Source: Arenibaculum pallidiluteum
Lineage (GTDB): Bacteria; Pseudomonadota; Alphaproteobacteria; Azospirillales; Azospirillaceae
Length of the DNA: 64,000 nt
Direction: 5' to 3'
NCBI RefSeq assembly: GCF_017355985.1
Contig: NZ_JAFIQU010000011.1
Span: 62,001 to 126,000 of the forward strand
The position numbers and the translations under genes were made by a program. Under the pieces are notes generated by a model. It was not told where the DNA came from, did no database searches, and saw only the letters and a list, made by a program, of their open reading frames with translations. This document shows positions 33,810 to 42,531 of the stretch, piece after piece. Numbering within the stretch: the stretch's first letter is position 1; every line of letters begins with the position of its first letter.

Positions 33810-35153
33810 TCAGCCCACCCGTCCCTCGTAGGAGACGGCCACGCCGAGCCGCTCCAGCTCGTCGAAGAAGACCGGACAGGTCTTGGACACGCAGCCGGGA
33901 TCGATCAGCGCGACGCCGGCGCCCGCCGCGCCCAGCACGGCCAGCGACATGGCCACGCGGTGGTCGTCATGGGTGTCCAGCTCGGCGAAGCGGGGCGTGC
34001 CGGGCTGCACCGTCAGCCCGTCGCGGTGTTCCTCCACCGCAATTCCCAGCGCGCGGAGCGCCTGGACCATCACCGAGATACGGTCGGATTCGTGGGCGCG
34101 GATGTGCTCGACCCCGCGGATGGAGATCGGCCCGTCGGCGAAGGGCGCCATGGCTGCGACGGTCAGCGTCGCGTCCGACATGGGCCGCATGTCCAGGGTG
34201 AAGCCGCCCCGGAGCCGCTCCGGCGCCGCGACCGTGACGCCGCGCCCCTGCGTCTCGATCCGGCAGCCCATCTGCCGGAGCACGTCGATGAAGCGAATGT
34301 CGGGCTGCAGCGTACCCGGGTCCAGGTTCAGGACCGTCAGCGGCCCGCCCTTCAGCGCGGCGAGCGCAAGGAAGTAGGTCGCGGTCGACGCGTCGGCCTC
34401 GATGGCCAGGGCGCGCCCGCGATAGGCGCCGGGCTCGACCCGGAAGCGGCGGAACGCCGCGTCGACCTCGACCTGCGCGCCGAAGGCTCGCATCATGTCG
34501 ATGGTGATCGCCACGTAGTCCTGCTGCACGATCTCGTCGACGATCTCGACCGTCGCGCCCTGCGCGGCGAGCGGCGCCGCCAGAAGGACGCCGCTGATGA
34601 ACTGGCTCGACAGGGCGCCGGACATGCGCACGGTGCCGCCCCGCAGGCTCGGCCCCTCGATGCGCAGCGGCAGGCGTCCCGCCTCCTCGACGGGTTCGAT
34701 CGCGCCGCCGAGCGTGCGCAGCGCCTCGATCAGCGGCGCCAGAGGACGGCGCGAGAGCTGCTCGCTGGCATGGACCTCCCAGTTTCCGCTGGCTGCGCAC
34801 AGCAGCCCCGGCAGGAAGCGCGCGATGGTTCCGGCCGAGCCGATATAGAGCGGCTCGGAGGCCGAGCGCCACCCGCCGGAGCCGCCGATGCGCAGCTCCT
34901 CCCCGTCGAAGGAGGCGTCCACCCCGCACTGGCGCAGCAGGTTCACGCACCAGTAGGAATCATCGCTGCGCAGGAGCCCCGTGAGGCGGCTTTCCCCCTT
35001 CGCCGCGCCGGCGAGCAGAAGCGCGCGGTTGGTGACGCTCTTGCTGCCGGGCAGCACGATCTCGCCGGAGACGCGGCCCGCCGGGGCGATGCGGGCCTGG
35101 CGCACCTCGTTCAGGCGCGACCAGGGAGACCGGGATGATTTGGGAAGCGACAT
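33810..35153 (-). CDS. aroA: 3-phosphoshikimate 1-carboxyvinyltransferase (EPSP synthase)
   Basis: 447 residues. LPGSKSVTNRALLLAG (34-49), GSAGTIARFLPG (105-116), SRRPLAPLIEAL, SQFISGVLLAAP, AHESDRISVM and DTHDDHRVAMSL are all present, so it is a complete enzyme of the shikimate pathway. Where E. coli has Pro101 in the GxAGTxxRP loop this protein has Phe113 (GTIARF), a pattern I associate with actinobacterial-type AroA; such changes can lower glyphosate binding. Last gene of a leftward gloB-GST-cupin-aroA run (23-base gap to the cupin). aroA is away from its usual place next to cmk. Confidence 0.95.
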   Translation of the reverse strand: MSLPKSSRSPWSRLNEVRQARIAPAGRVSGEIVLPGSKSVTNRALLLAGAAKGESRLTGLLRSDDSYWCVNLLRQCGVDASFDGEELRIGGSGGWRSASEPLYIGSAGTIARFLPGLLCAASGNWEVHASEQLSRRPLAPLIEALRTLGGAIEPVEEAGRLPLRIEGPSLRGGTVRMSGALSSQFISGVLLAAPLAAQGATVEIVDEIVQQDYVAITIDMMRAFGAQVEVDAAFRRFRVEPGAYRGRALAIEADASTATYFLALAALKGGPLTVLNLDPGTLQPDIRFIDVLRQMGCRIETQGRGVTVAAPERLRGGFTLDMRPMSDATLTVAAMAPFADGPISIRGVEHIRAHESDRISVMVQALRALGIAVEEHRDGLTVQPGTPRFAELDTHDDHRVAMSLAVLGAAGAGVALIDPGCVSKTCPVFFDELERLGVAVSYEGRVG

Positions 35154-35176
35154 TGGGTCCGTTCCGTGAGAGGCCG

Positions 35177-35632
35177 TCAGCTCCGCGGCGTCGGGTGCCA
35201 GCCGGGCGGCGCCAGCTCGAATCCTTCGAAGCGGAAGGCGGGGGCGACCGTGCAGCCGACCAGCGTCCAGTCACCCAGGGATACGGCCGTCTGCCAAGCG
35301 TCCGCGGGCACCACGGCCTGGGGCCGCTGGCCCTGTGCCAGCCCGGTGCCGAGCTGGACGGTCCGGGTGTCGTGCCCGTCGGGCGAGATCGTCAGCGCCA
35401 GCGGCGCGCCGGCGTACCAGTGCCAGATTTCAGCCGCATCGACGCGGTGCCAAGCCGAGACGTCCCCGGCCCCGAGCAGGAAGTAGATGGCCGTGCAGGC
35501 ACCGCGGCCGCCGTCCTGCGGCGTGTCGCGGTAGGACTCGGCGAAGTAGCCCCCCTCGGGATGCGGCTGCAGGCCCAGGAGGTCGATCACCTGTCGGGCC
35601 GTCATCGTGGCGTCGGGAGCGGGACCGCTCAT
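35177..35632 (-). CDS. Cupin_5 (DUF985) protein
   Basis: 151 residues, one small beta-barrel. HPEGGYFAESYRD, YFLLGAGDVSAWHRVDAAEIWHWYAG and the C-terminal PGWHP are family features; the His-rich strand suggests a metal site. The family was found near sugar or calcium-binding contexts but lacks a firm function. Start overlaps the GST stop (ATGA), so it is coupled to it. Confidence 0.82.
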   Translation of the reverse strand: MSGPAPDATMTARQVIDLLGLQPHPEGGYFAESYRDTPQDGGRGACTAIYFLLGAGDVSAWHRVDAAEIWHWYAGAPLALTISPDGHDTRTVQLGTGLAQGQRPQAVVPADAWQTAVSLGDWTLVGCTVAPAFRFEGFELAPPGWHPTPRS

Positions 35633-36234
35633 TTCGGTGGCTCCGTTGCAAGGAAGCTCTCGCGCGAGGAGGCCTCGGCGAACCAGCGGGCGACGCCCGG
35701 CGCACGGGCGCGCCAGTCCTCGGAAGACCAGCGGAAGTCCAGGTAGCCCAGCGTCGCCAGCACCGCCAGCGAGCCGATGGTGACGGGGCCCGAAAGCGCG
35801 GGCAGCTCGGCTTCCATCGCGGCGACCGCGCGCTCCATGGCGGCGCGCTGGCGGTCGGCCCATTTCTGCGACCGCTCGCCCTCCGGGCGGGCCAGCTCCA
35901 GCCGGCGGGAGATGGCCGCGTCGCACAGTCCGTCGGCCAGGGCCTGCAGCTTCAGGGCGCTCCAGCGGGCAGGGCCCGCCGGCGGGAACAGGGTGGACCC
36001 GCCGCCGAGGGAATCGAGATACTCGCAGATCACCGGGCTGTCGTAGAGCGCGGTACCATCCTCGAGCACCAGCGTCGGAACCTTGCCGAGCGGGTTCTGG
36101 TTGGGCAGGTCCGTCTCGGGGCTCCAGGCATCGGTCGGCACCAGCTCGATCCGCCCCTGCAGGCCCTTCTCGATCATCACCATCAGGACCTTGCGGACAT
36201 AGGGCGAGGTCTTGCTGTAACGCAGCTTCATCAT
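35629..36234 (-). CDS. Glutathione S-transferase family protein
   Basis: 201 residues: thioredoxin-like N-terminal domain (KLRYSKTSPYVRKVLMV; NPLGKVPTLVLEDG; LYDSPVICEYLD with the glutathione gamma-glutamyl site) and all-helical C-terminal domain. Conjugates glutathione to electrophiles or reduces peroxides; class not assigned. Start may be either of two tandem ATG codons (36234 or 36231) behind GGGAG. Lies after gloB (22-base gap), so the two may share a glutathione-dependent stress role. Confidence 0.88.
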   Translation of the reverse strand: MMKLRYSKTSPYVRKVLMVMIEKGLQGRIELVPTDAWSPETDLPNQNPLGKVPTLVLEDGTALYDSPVICEYLDSLGGGSTLFPPAGPARWSALKLQALADGLCDAAISRRLELARPEGERSQKWADRQRAAMERAVAAMEAELPALSGPVTIGSLAVLATLGYLDFRWSSEDWRARAPGVARWFAEASSRESFLATEPPK

Positions 36235-36256
36235 GGCGCTCCCAGGATTGTCTCGG

Positions 36257-37021
36257 TCAGCGGAACGTGTCTTTGCGCCGGCGGATCTCGGCGAAGACCG
36301 CAACGGGGTCGGAGCCTCGCATCCCGACCGCCTCCTGCACCGACGCCTCGTCCGCGCGCAGGAAGGGATTGCTCAGCCTCTCCCGGCCGATGGTGGTGGG
36401 CAGGGTGGGGCGCCCCTGATCACGCTGCGCCGAGGTCTCGTGCAGGCGCGCCGCGACGGCGGGATCGCCCGGCAGCAGGTCGGCGGCGAAGCGGGCGTTG
36501 GACAGCGTGTATTCGTGGCCGCACCAGACCTGCGTGTCGGCAGGCAGGTCCCGCATCTTCAGGAGCGAGGCCCACATCTCGGCGGGCGTCCCCTCGAAGA
36601 GCCGGCCGCAGCCCATGGCGAACAGCGCGTCGCCGCTGAACAGATGGCCGCTCTCCTCGAACCAGAACGCGCCGTGGCCGCGGGTGTGGCCGGGGACGTG
36701 CAGGAAGCGGACATCCTGGTCCCCGAAGCGCCAGACCTCCTCGTCGCCGAGCGTCACGTCCATGTCCGGGATTCGCGTGGTCTCGGCCCGCGGACCGACC
36801 AGGGTACAGCCGAAGCGGCCCTTGAGCGCCGCGTTCCCGGCGGTATGGTCGCCGTGATGGTGGGTGTTCAGGATATGGGTTGGCGTCCAGCCCAGCCGCG
36901 CCAGGGCGGCCTCGACCGGCCCAGCCTCGCCGGGATCGACGATGCCGACCGCGCCGCTGCTCTCGTCGCGGATCAGGTAGACGTAGTTGTCCGACAGGAC
37001 CGGAACGATCTCGATCTGCAT
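36257..37021 (-). CDS. gloB: Hydroxyacylglutathione hydrolase (glyoxalase II)
   Basis: 254 residues. The metallo-beta-lactamase core THHHGDHTAGN binds two metals; LHVPGHTRGHGAFWF and FSGDALFAMGCGRLFEGT complete the site. It hydrolyses S-D-lactoylglutathione to D-lactate and glutathione. Full length for GloB with the C-terminal Arg/Lys-rich glutathione-recognition domain (SNPFLRADEASV). Divergent from the methyltransferase gene, as in many alphaproteobacteria. Confidence 0.94.
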   Translation of the reverse strand: MQIEIVPVLSDNYVYLIRDESSGAVGIVDPGEAGPVEAALARLGWTPTHILNTHHHGDHTAGNAALKGRFGCTLVGPRAETTRIPDMDVTLGDEEVWRFGDQDVRFLHVPGHTRGHGAFWFEESGHLFSGDALFAMGCGRLFEGTPAEMWASLLKMRDLPADTQVWCGHEYTLSNARFAADLLPGDPAVAARLHETSAQRDQGRPTLPTTIGRERLSNPFLRADEASVQEAVGMRGSDPVAVFAEIRRRKDTFR

Positions 37022-37105
37022 GGCCGGAAGCTATCCCAAGGCCGGCGCCCGGCCAAGTGCCGCGGGGCTTCATCCGCACCTCATTCGTGATAGGCTTGCC
37101 GCGCC

Positions 37106-37894
37106 ATGTTTCGCGACGCCATCGATCTCCGCGAGTTCTACGACACCGGCCTGGGGCTGGTTGCCCGGCGCATGATCCGCCGGCGCATCCGCGAGTTCTG
37201 GCCCGACCTGCGCGGCCAGATCGTGCTGGGCCTCGGCTATGCGACGCCCTATCTGCGGCCCTTCCGCGGCGAAGCCGAGCGGGTGATCGCCGTGATGCCC
37301 GCCTCCCAGGGGGTCGAGTTCTGGCCGCCGGAGGGACCGAGCGCCACCTGCCTCGCCGAGGAATCCGAGCTGCCGCTGCCGGATATGTCGGTCGACCGGG
37401 TTCTGGTGGTGCACGGGCTCGAATCCACCGAGCACCTGCGCCCCATGATGCGCGAGATCTGGCGCGTGCTCGCGGGCGGCGGCCGCCTGCTGGTGGTGGT
37501 TCCGAACCGCCGGGGAATCTGGGCGCGCGTCGACCGCACGCCCTTCGGGCACGGCTCGCCCTATTCGCCCTCGCAGCTCAAGCACCTGCTGCGCGAGAAC
37601 ATGTTCGTGCCCGAGCGCACTGGCCGCGCCCTCTACGTTCCGCCCTTCCGCGGGCGCGTGCTGCTCGGCTCGGCCCCCGCCTGGGAGGAGGCCGGCGACC
37701 GCTGGTTCAAGGCCTTCAGCGGCGTGAACATCGTCGAGGCCAGCAAGCAGCTCTATGCCGGCGTGCCGCGCCGGCCCGTGCGGGTCGTGCACCGGCGCCG
37801 CGTGCTGGTTCCGCTGCCCGGGGCCGCCCGCGAGGCCGGCTTCCCCGAGCCGGCCGCCGCCCTGGCACGGCCCCCGGAACCGAAGCCGCGCTGA
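37106..37894 (+). CDS. Class I SAM-dependent methyltransferase
   Basis: 262 residues. SAM-binding strand VLGLGYATPYL, acidic ELPLPDMSVDRVLVVHGLE, and LAGGGRLLVVVPNRRG. The protein resembles the methyltransferase usually divergent from gloB in alphaproteobacteria; substrate unknown. ATG at 37106. Ends with a short Pro-rich tail and converges on the next gene (15 bases). Confidence 0.87.
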   Translation: MFRDAIDLREFYDTGLGLVARRMIRRRIREFWPDLRGQIVLGLGYATPYLRPFRGEAERVIAVMPASQGVEFWPPEGPSATCLAEESELPLPDMSVDRVLVVHGLESTEHLRPMMREIWRVLAGGGRLLVVVPNRRGIWARVDRTPFGHGSPYSPSQLKHLLRENMFVPERTGRALYVPPFRGRVLLGSAPAWEEAGDRWFKAFSGVNIVEASKQLYAGVPRRPVRVVHRRRVLVPLPGAAREAGFPEPAAALARPPEPKPR

Positions 37895-37909
37895 ACCCCG
37901 CGCAGCCCC

Positions 37910-38341
37910 TCAGCGTGGCGCCGGGCCGGTCGTGTCGCCCGGCGCCGCGGGGTCGCGTCCGGGTCCGCCGCCCGGGGTCGGAACCGGCCTCGGCTGGACC
38001 TCGCTCGAATCCGGCTCGGGGATCAGGCTCGCCGCGGCGTCGTCGGGCATGCGGCCGAAGCCGGGCGGACCCCGGTCGGCCGTGGGCGTGGTGCCGTTCG
38101 TCGGGCCGGGCGCCGTCGGGACGGCCTCGTCCGGCGTGGCGCCCGGCGTTCCGGCTGGTGGAACCGGCGCCTGGGCGGCCGGTGCGGATTCATGGGGCAG
38201 CGGCTGCGTGAGGCTGCCGCCCGAGCCCGGCGAGCGGGCCGGGGCCGACGGACCCTGGGCCAGCGCCGGGACGGCCAGCGGTACAGCCAGCGGGGCGGCC
38301 AGCAGCGGAATCAGCAGGGCGCAGGGCAGATGCCGGCGCAT
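37910..38341 (-). CDS. Secreted Pro/Gly/Ala-rich hypothetical protein
   Basis: 143 residues. Signal peptide (MRRHLPCALLIPLLAAPLAV ... ALAQG) followed by a low-complexity mature part rich in Pro, Gly, Ala, Ser and Thr with no fold recognised. Probably periplasmic or wall-associated and disordered. ATG 38341; no strong Shine-Dalgarno. Coding bias fits the window, but evidence for function is absent. Confidence 0.55.
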   Translation of the reverse strand: MRRHLPCALLIPLLAAPLAVPLAVPALAQGPSAPARSPGSGGSLTQPLPHESAPAAQAPVPPAGTPGATPDEAVPTAPGPTNGTTPTADRGPPGFGRMPDDAAASLIPEPDSSEVQPRPVPTPGGGPGRDPAAPGDTTGPAPR

Positions 38342-38435
38342 GGGACGGGCTCCGTCGCGGTTGGTCGTCCCCTGACCAACAGCCGGAACGGCCCGAGGCT
38401 CCCGAGCGTGGGGCGGAGGGGCGCTACGGGCGCCG

Positions 38436-39086
38436 CTACTTGCGGCTCAGCAGGAAGATGCCCTGCTCGCCGATCAGGTTGTTCAACGCCGGATGCGCCC
38501 GGGTCGGGCGGTCGTGCCGCCCGAGGATCACGGTGCGGTCGATGCGCACGCCCACGTCGGCGCAGAGGTCAAGGAAGTCCCGGATCGTGCACAGGTGGAT
38601 GTTCGGCGTCTCCCACCAGGCATAGCCGAGCCGCTTGGTGACCGGCATCCGGCCGCCCCACAGCAGGCTCATGCGCACGCGCCAATAGCCGAAGTTTGGC
38701 AGCGAGACCACCGCATGCCGCCCGATGCGGACAAGCTCGAGCAGCACGCGCCGCGGGTCGCGCATCGCCTGCAGGGTCTGGCTGAGCACGACGAAGTCGA
38801 AGGAGTCGTCGGGATAGTCCGCAAGGTCGGCCTCGGCGTCGCCCTGGATCACCGAAAGCCCCTGGCTGACGCATTGGCGCACGCCGTCCATGCTCAGCTC
38901 GATGCCGCGGCCGTCGACCTGCCGCTCATGGACGAGGTGGTGGAGCAGCGCGCCGTCGCCGCAGCCGACATCCAGAACCCGCGATCCCGGCGTGACCATC
39001 TCGGCGACGAGCCGCAGGTCGGGCCGGATCGCACCGTGCCCCTGCGCTGCGCCCTCGCCGGTCCGCGCGTCCATGACGGCCGTCAC
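38436..39086 (-). CDS. metW: Methionine biosynthesis protein MetW
   Basis: 216 residues, Rossmann SAM-methyltransferase fold: [26 protein letters not shown] and the MetW stretch [20 protein letters not shown] and [15 protein letters not shown]. Translated from GTG 39086, which overlaps the metX stop (GTGA); ATG 39074 is possible. MetX-MetW pairs are widespread and MetW helps MetX work as an acyltransferase in methionine synthesis, though the exact role is debated. Confidence 0.93.
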   Translation of the reverse strand: MTAVMDARTGEGAAQGHGAIRPDLRLVAEMVTPGSRVLDVGCGDGALLHHLVHERQVDGRGIELSMDGVRQCVSQGLSVIQGDAEADLADYPDDSFDFVVLSQTLQAMRDPRRVLLELVRIGRHAVVSLPNFGYWRVRMSLLWGGRMPVTKRLGYAWWETPNIHLCTIRDFLDLCADVGVRIDRTVILGRHDRPTRAHPALNNLIGEQGIFLLSRK

Positions 39087-40306
39087 CGGCGGCCCTCCGG
39101 GCCCTCGCGCCCATCGCTGCGCCCGAGGCCGCGATGCTCGGCGCAGCCCTCGATGAAGCCGCGCAGGACTTGGTGCAGCTCGGGCTCGTCCAGCAGGAAG
39201 GCGTCGTGGCCCTTGTCCGTCTCAACCTCCACGAAGCTGACATTCGCTGCGACCGCGTTCAGCGCATGGACGATGGCCCGGCTCTCGGCCGTGGGGAACA
39301 GCCAGTCCGAGGAGAAGGACACGAGGCAGAAGCGGACCGGCGGCGGTCCGCCGCGGTGGCGGAAGGCGTTGGCCAGGATGCCGCCGTGCTCCGCCGCCAG
39401 GTCGAAATAGTCCATGGCCCGGGTGATGTAGAGGTACGAGTTGGCGTCGAACCGCTCGACGAAGCTGATCCCCTGGTGGCGCAGGTAGCTCTCGACCTGG
39501 AAGTCGGCGTCGAAGCCGTAGGTGACGGTCTGCCGGTTCTGGAGGTTGCGCCCGAACTTGCGGTGCAGCGCGGGCTCGGACAGGTAGGTGATGTGCGCCG
39601 CCATCCGGGCGACGGCCAGCCCGCGGTGGGGTCGCAGACCTTTCTCCAGGTAGTTGCCGGCGGCCCAGTCCGGATCGGCCATGATCGCCTGGCGGCCGAC
39701 CTCGTGGAAGGCGATGTTCTGCGCGGAGTGGCGGGCGGCGGTCGCGATGGGGATCGCGGCGAAGACCCGTTCCGGGTAGCTCGCCGCCCATTCCAGAACC
39801 TGCATGCCGCCCATGGAGCCGCCGATCACGCAGAAGAGCTGCCCGATCCCGAGATGGTCGAGCAGCAGCGCCTGCGCGCGCACCATGTCGCCGATGGTGA
39901 TCACCGGGAAGGACAGCCCGTAGGGCCGGCCGGTTGCCGGGTCTCGCTCGGCCGGGCCCGTCGTGCCCATGCATCCGCCCAGCACGTTCGCGCAGATCAC
40001 GAAGAACCGGTCGGTGTCGACCGGCCTGCCGGGGCCCACCATGAGCTCCCACCATCCGGGCTTGCCGGTGACGGGGTGCTGCTCGGCGACGTAGTGGTCG
40101 CCGGTCAGGGCGTGGCACACCAGCACGGCGTTGGAGCGCTGGGCGTTCAGGGTGCCGTAGGTGCTGTAGGCGACGGTGAAGGGCCCCAGCTCCACGCCGC
40201 AGTCCAGCCGCATCGGGGTGTCGCGCCCGAGTTCGACGCGATGGCCGGGCAGCGTCGCGGTGTCGATGGCGCCGCCGCCGGGCCGGACGGGAAGGGACGC
40301 CGTCAT
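39083..40306 (-). CDS. metX: Homoserine O-acyltransferase MetX
   Basis: 407 residues, alpha/beta-hydrolase fold. Catalytic Ser164 in GGSMGGMQ, with Asp in FSSDWLFPT and His in [30 protein letters not shown] is a family hallmark. Acylates L-homoserine for methionine synthesis. Paired with metW, many such MetX enzymes use succinyl-CoA, so acetyl versus succinyl preference is not settled. Promoter 40346-40375; no SAM riboswitch was found in the short leader. Confidence 0.94.
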   Translation of the reverse strand: MTASLPVRPGGGAIDTATLPGHRVELGRDTPMRLDCGVELGPFTVAYSTYGTLNAQRSNAVLVCHALTGDHYVAEQHPVTGKPGWWELMVGPGRPVDTDRFFVICANVLGGCMGTTGPAERDPATGRPYGLSFPVITIGDMVRAQALLLDHLGIGQLFCVIGGSMGGMQVLEWAASYPERVFAAIPIATAARHSAQNIAFHEVGRQAIMADPDWAAGNYLEKGLRPHRGLAVARMAAHITYLSEPALHRKFGRNLQNRQTVTYGFDADFQVESYLRHQGISFVERFDANSYLYITRAMDYFDLAAEHGGILANAFRHRGGPPPVRFCLVSFSSDWLFPTAESRAIVHALNAVAANVSFVEVETDKGHDAFLLDEPELHQVLRGFIEGCAEHRGLGRSDGREGPEGRR

Positions 40307-40345
40307 CGCTGCTCGCAGATCCGGAATGGCATGTATGGGGTCGCA

Positions 40346-40375
40346 TAGCTATGGACGCGTGGTCCGAGGTGTCAA
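40346..40375 (-). promoter_or_regulatory. Promoter of the metX-metW operon
   Basis: -35 TTGACA (complement of 40370-40375), 18-base spacer, -10 TAGCTA (complement of 40346-40351). Leaves only about 35 bases of leader before the metX ATG. Confidence 0.55.
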
Positions 40376-40439
40376 CGCTTTCTTGCCGCAGGGCCGCGCC
40401 GCACTGGCCTTGGTGCCGCTCGGCTCCGCTCCGAAGAGT

Positions 40440-40468
40440 TTGATTTCCCCCCCTGGCGCGACTACTAC
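40440..40468 (+). promoter_or_regulatory. Promoter of the chorismate mutase-hisC-tyrA operon
   Basis: -35 TTGATT (40440-40445), 17-base spacer, -10 TACTAC (40463-40468), 54 bases before the start codon. Divergent from the metX promoter. Confidence 0.45.
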
Positions 40469-40522
40469 TATCCGTCCGGGGCGCCACCGACGTGCCCCCG
40501 CGTCCCGTCCCCCCGTGAGATC

Positions 40523-41380
40523 ATGGTCGGCACCAAGCAGAAGCTCGACGAGTTGCGCCGCGAGGTGGACGAGATCGACGACGCGATTCACGATCTGCTG
40601 ATGCGGCGGGGCGAGGTGTACGGGCGTATCGCCGAGCTGGACGGGCCGCGGCCGCTGCGCCCTGCGCGCGAGGCGATGATCCTGCGCCGGCTGGTGTCGC
40701 GCCATGCCGGCCCCTTCCCGACGGTGGCGCTTGTCCAGATCTGGCGCGAGATGTTCTCGGCCCATTCGCGGCTCGAGGGGCCCTTCGCGGTGGCCGTCCA
40801 TGTGCGCGGCGAGCTCGACGGTGCCTGGGACGTGACGCGCGAGCATTTCGGCGGGTCGACGCCCCTGATCGCGGTGAACTCGCCGGCCGCGGCGCTGCGC
40901 GCCGTCTCCGACGGGTCGGCGACCGTGGCCGTCGTTCCCTTCCCCGAGGATGAGGACCCGGATCCCTGGTGGCGCTTCCTGATGTCGGCCGATCCGAAGA
41001 TGCCGCACGTGGTCGCCCGCCTGCCGTTCCATCCCCATGACCCGACCCCGGGCGGCGCTCCTGACCTGCTGGCGCTGGCCGCGATCCCGCACGAGCCCAC
41101 CGGCGACGACCGGACCCTCCTGGGGCTGGAGCTCGTCGGCGACGTGAGCCGCGGACGGCTGAAGGAGGTGCTGGAGGCGTCGGGGATGTCCTGCCTCGGC
41201 CTGCGAAGCTGGCTGGCCCGGTCCGGCGAGGCGTCGCTGCACATGGCCGAGGTCGCCGGCTTCATCGACAAGAAGGACCCGCGCCTGGCGGCTCTCGCCA
41301 AGGTGCTGGGCGGCGCGCTGTCGCGCGCCACCCCGATCGGCGGCTACGCCGTCCCGCTGCCGCTCGGCAGCAAGCACTGA
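40523..41380 (+). CDS. Chorismate mutase (AroQ) with a degenerate prephenate-dehydratase-like region
   Basis: 285 residues. The first 90 residues are an AroQ mutase (LDELRREVDEIDDAIHDLLM, then helices to EMFSAHSRLEG). The rest resembles a prephenate dehydratase (PDT) plus ACT architecture (ESRP-like region) but has no recognisable NxTRF catalytic motif, so dehydratase activity is doubtful. Same layout is seen in Rhodospirillales. Precedes hisC by 37 bases and supplies prephenate for TyrA and phenylalanine synthesis. Confidence 0.83.
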   Translation: MVGTKQKLDELRREVDEIDDAIHDLLMRRGEVYGRIAELDGPRPLRPAREAMILRRLVSRHAGPFPTVALVQIWREMFSAHSRLEGPFAVAVHVRGELDGAWDVTREHFGGSTPLIAVNSPAAALRAVSDGSATVAVVPFPEDEDPDPWWRFLMSADPKMPHVVARLPFHPHDPTPGGAPDLLALAAIPHEPTGDDRTLLGLELVGDVSRGRLKEVLEASGMSCLGLRSWLARSGEASLHMAEVAGFIDKKDPRLAALAKVLGGALSRATPIGGYAVPLPLGSKH

Positions 41381-41417
41381 CCCTCCACCTTCCGATCCCT
41401 TCAGCCGAGATCAGTCC

Positions 41418-42527
41418 ATGTCCGCCCCGGCCACCGCCCCCGTTCCGCGTCCCGGCATCCTGGAGATCGCCGCCTATGTCGGCGGCGAGGCGCATGCCCC
41501 CGGCACCGGCCGCGTGATCCGGCTCGCCTCCAACGAGGGCGCCCTGGGTCCCAGCCCCAAGGCCGTCGAGGCCTACCTGGCCGGCGCCGCCGAGATCCAC
41601 CGCTATCCCGACGGCGGCTCGACCGCCCTGCGCGAGGCGCTGGCCGGGCTCCATGGCATCGATGCCTCGCAGATCGTGTGCGGCGCCGGCTCGGACGAGC
41701 TGATTGGCCTTCTGGTTCGCTCCTATGCGGGTCCGGGGGACGAGGTGCTGTACAGCCGGCACGGGTTCCTGATGTACCCGATCTCGGCCAAGTCGGTCGG
41801 CGCGACCCCGGTGGCCGCGCCCGAGCGCGATCTGTGCACCGATGTCGATGCGATGCTTGCCGCGGTGACGCCCCGGACCCGGCTGGTCTTCCTGGCCAAT
41901 CCCAACAATCCGACGGGCAGCTACCTGCCGGCGGCCGAGGTCGAGCGGCTGCACGCCGGGCTGCCGCCGGACGTCCTGCTGGTGATCGATGCGGCCTATG
42001 CCGAGTACATCGAGCGCGAGGACTACGATTCGGGCCTCGGCCTCGTGGACCGGGCGCCCAACGTGGTCGTCACCCGCACCTTCTCGAAGATCTACGCGCT
42101 CGGCTCGGTGCGCCTGGGCTGGGCCTACTGCCCCGCCGCGGTCGCCGATGTCCTGAACCGGGTGCGCGGCCCCTTCAACGTCAGCAGCGCCGCACAGCTC
42201 GCGGGGCTTGCGGCGCTCCACGACCAGGACTTCGTAGCGCGCTCGCGCGCCCACAACGAGACCTGGCGGGAATGGACCCGGCAGGAGCTCGAGCGCCTGG
42301 GCCTGAAGGTCCATCCCAGCGTCACCAACTTCCTGCTGGTCAGCTTCGCCGGCGCGGCGGGGCACAACGACCCGGCCGAGGCGGCGCGCCGTTATCTGAA
42401 GGCGCGCGGCATCCTGGTCCGCCAGATGGGGGCCTACGGCCTGCCCGACTGCCTGCGCATCACCATCGGCACCGAGGCCGAGATGCGCGAGGTGGTGGCG
42501 GCCCTCTCCTCCTTCCTGAAGGGCTGA
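41418..42527 (+). CDS. hisC: Histidinol-phosphate / aromatic aminotransferase
   Basis: 369 residues, PLP aminotransferase fold type I: NPNNPTGSYLP, DAAYAEY, and the Schiff-base Lys224 in TFSKIYAL; RLASNEGALGPSP at the N-terminus fits HisC. Sits between chorismate mutase and tyrA, so it probably transaminates prephenate or phenylpyruvate/4-hydroxyphenylpyruvate as well as, or instead of, imidazole-acetol phosphate. tyrA starts 4 bases after the stop. Confidence 0.92.
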   Translation: MSAPATAPVPRPGILEIAAYVGGEAHAPGTGRVIRLASNEGALGPSPKAVEAYLAGAAEIHRYPDGGSTALREALAGLHGIDASQIVCGAGSDELIGLLVRSYAGPGDEVLYSRHGFLMYPISAKSVGATPVAAPERDLCTDVDAMLAAVTPRTRLVFLANPNNPTGSYLPAAEVERLHAGLPPDVLLVIDAAYAEYIEREDYDSGLGLVDRAPNVVVTRTFSKIYALGSVRLGWAYCPAAVADVLNRVRGPFNVSSAAQLAGLAALHDQDFVARSRAHNETWREWTRQELERLGLKVHPSVTNFLLVSFAGAAGHNDPAEAARRYLKARGILVRQMGAYGLPDCLRITIGTEAEMREVVAALSSFLKG

Positions 42528-42531
42528 GGCG

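Noticed and set aside
40307-40522. SAM-II (or other SAM) riboswitch before metX
   Set aside because: Alphaproteobacterial metX often has one, but only about 35 bases lie between the predicted promoter and the start codon, and no pseudoknot-like consensus was seen.
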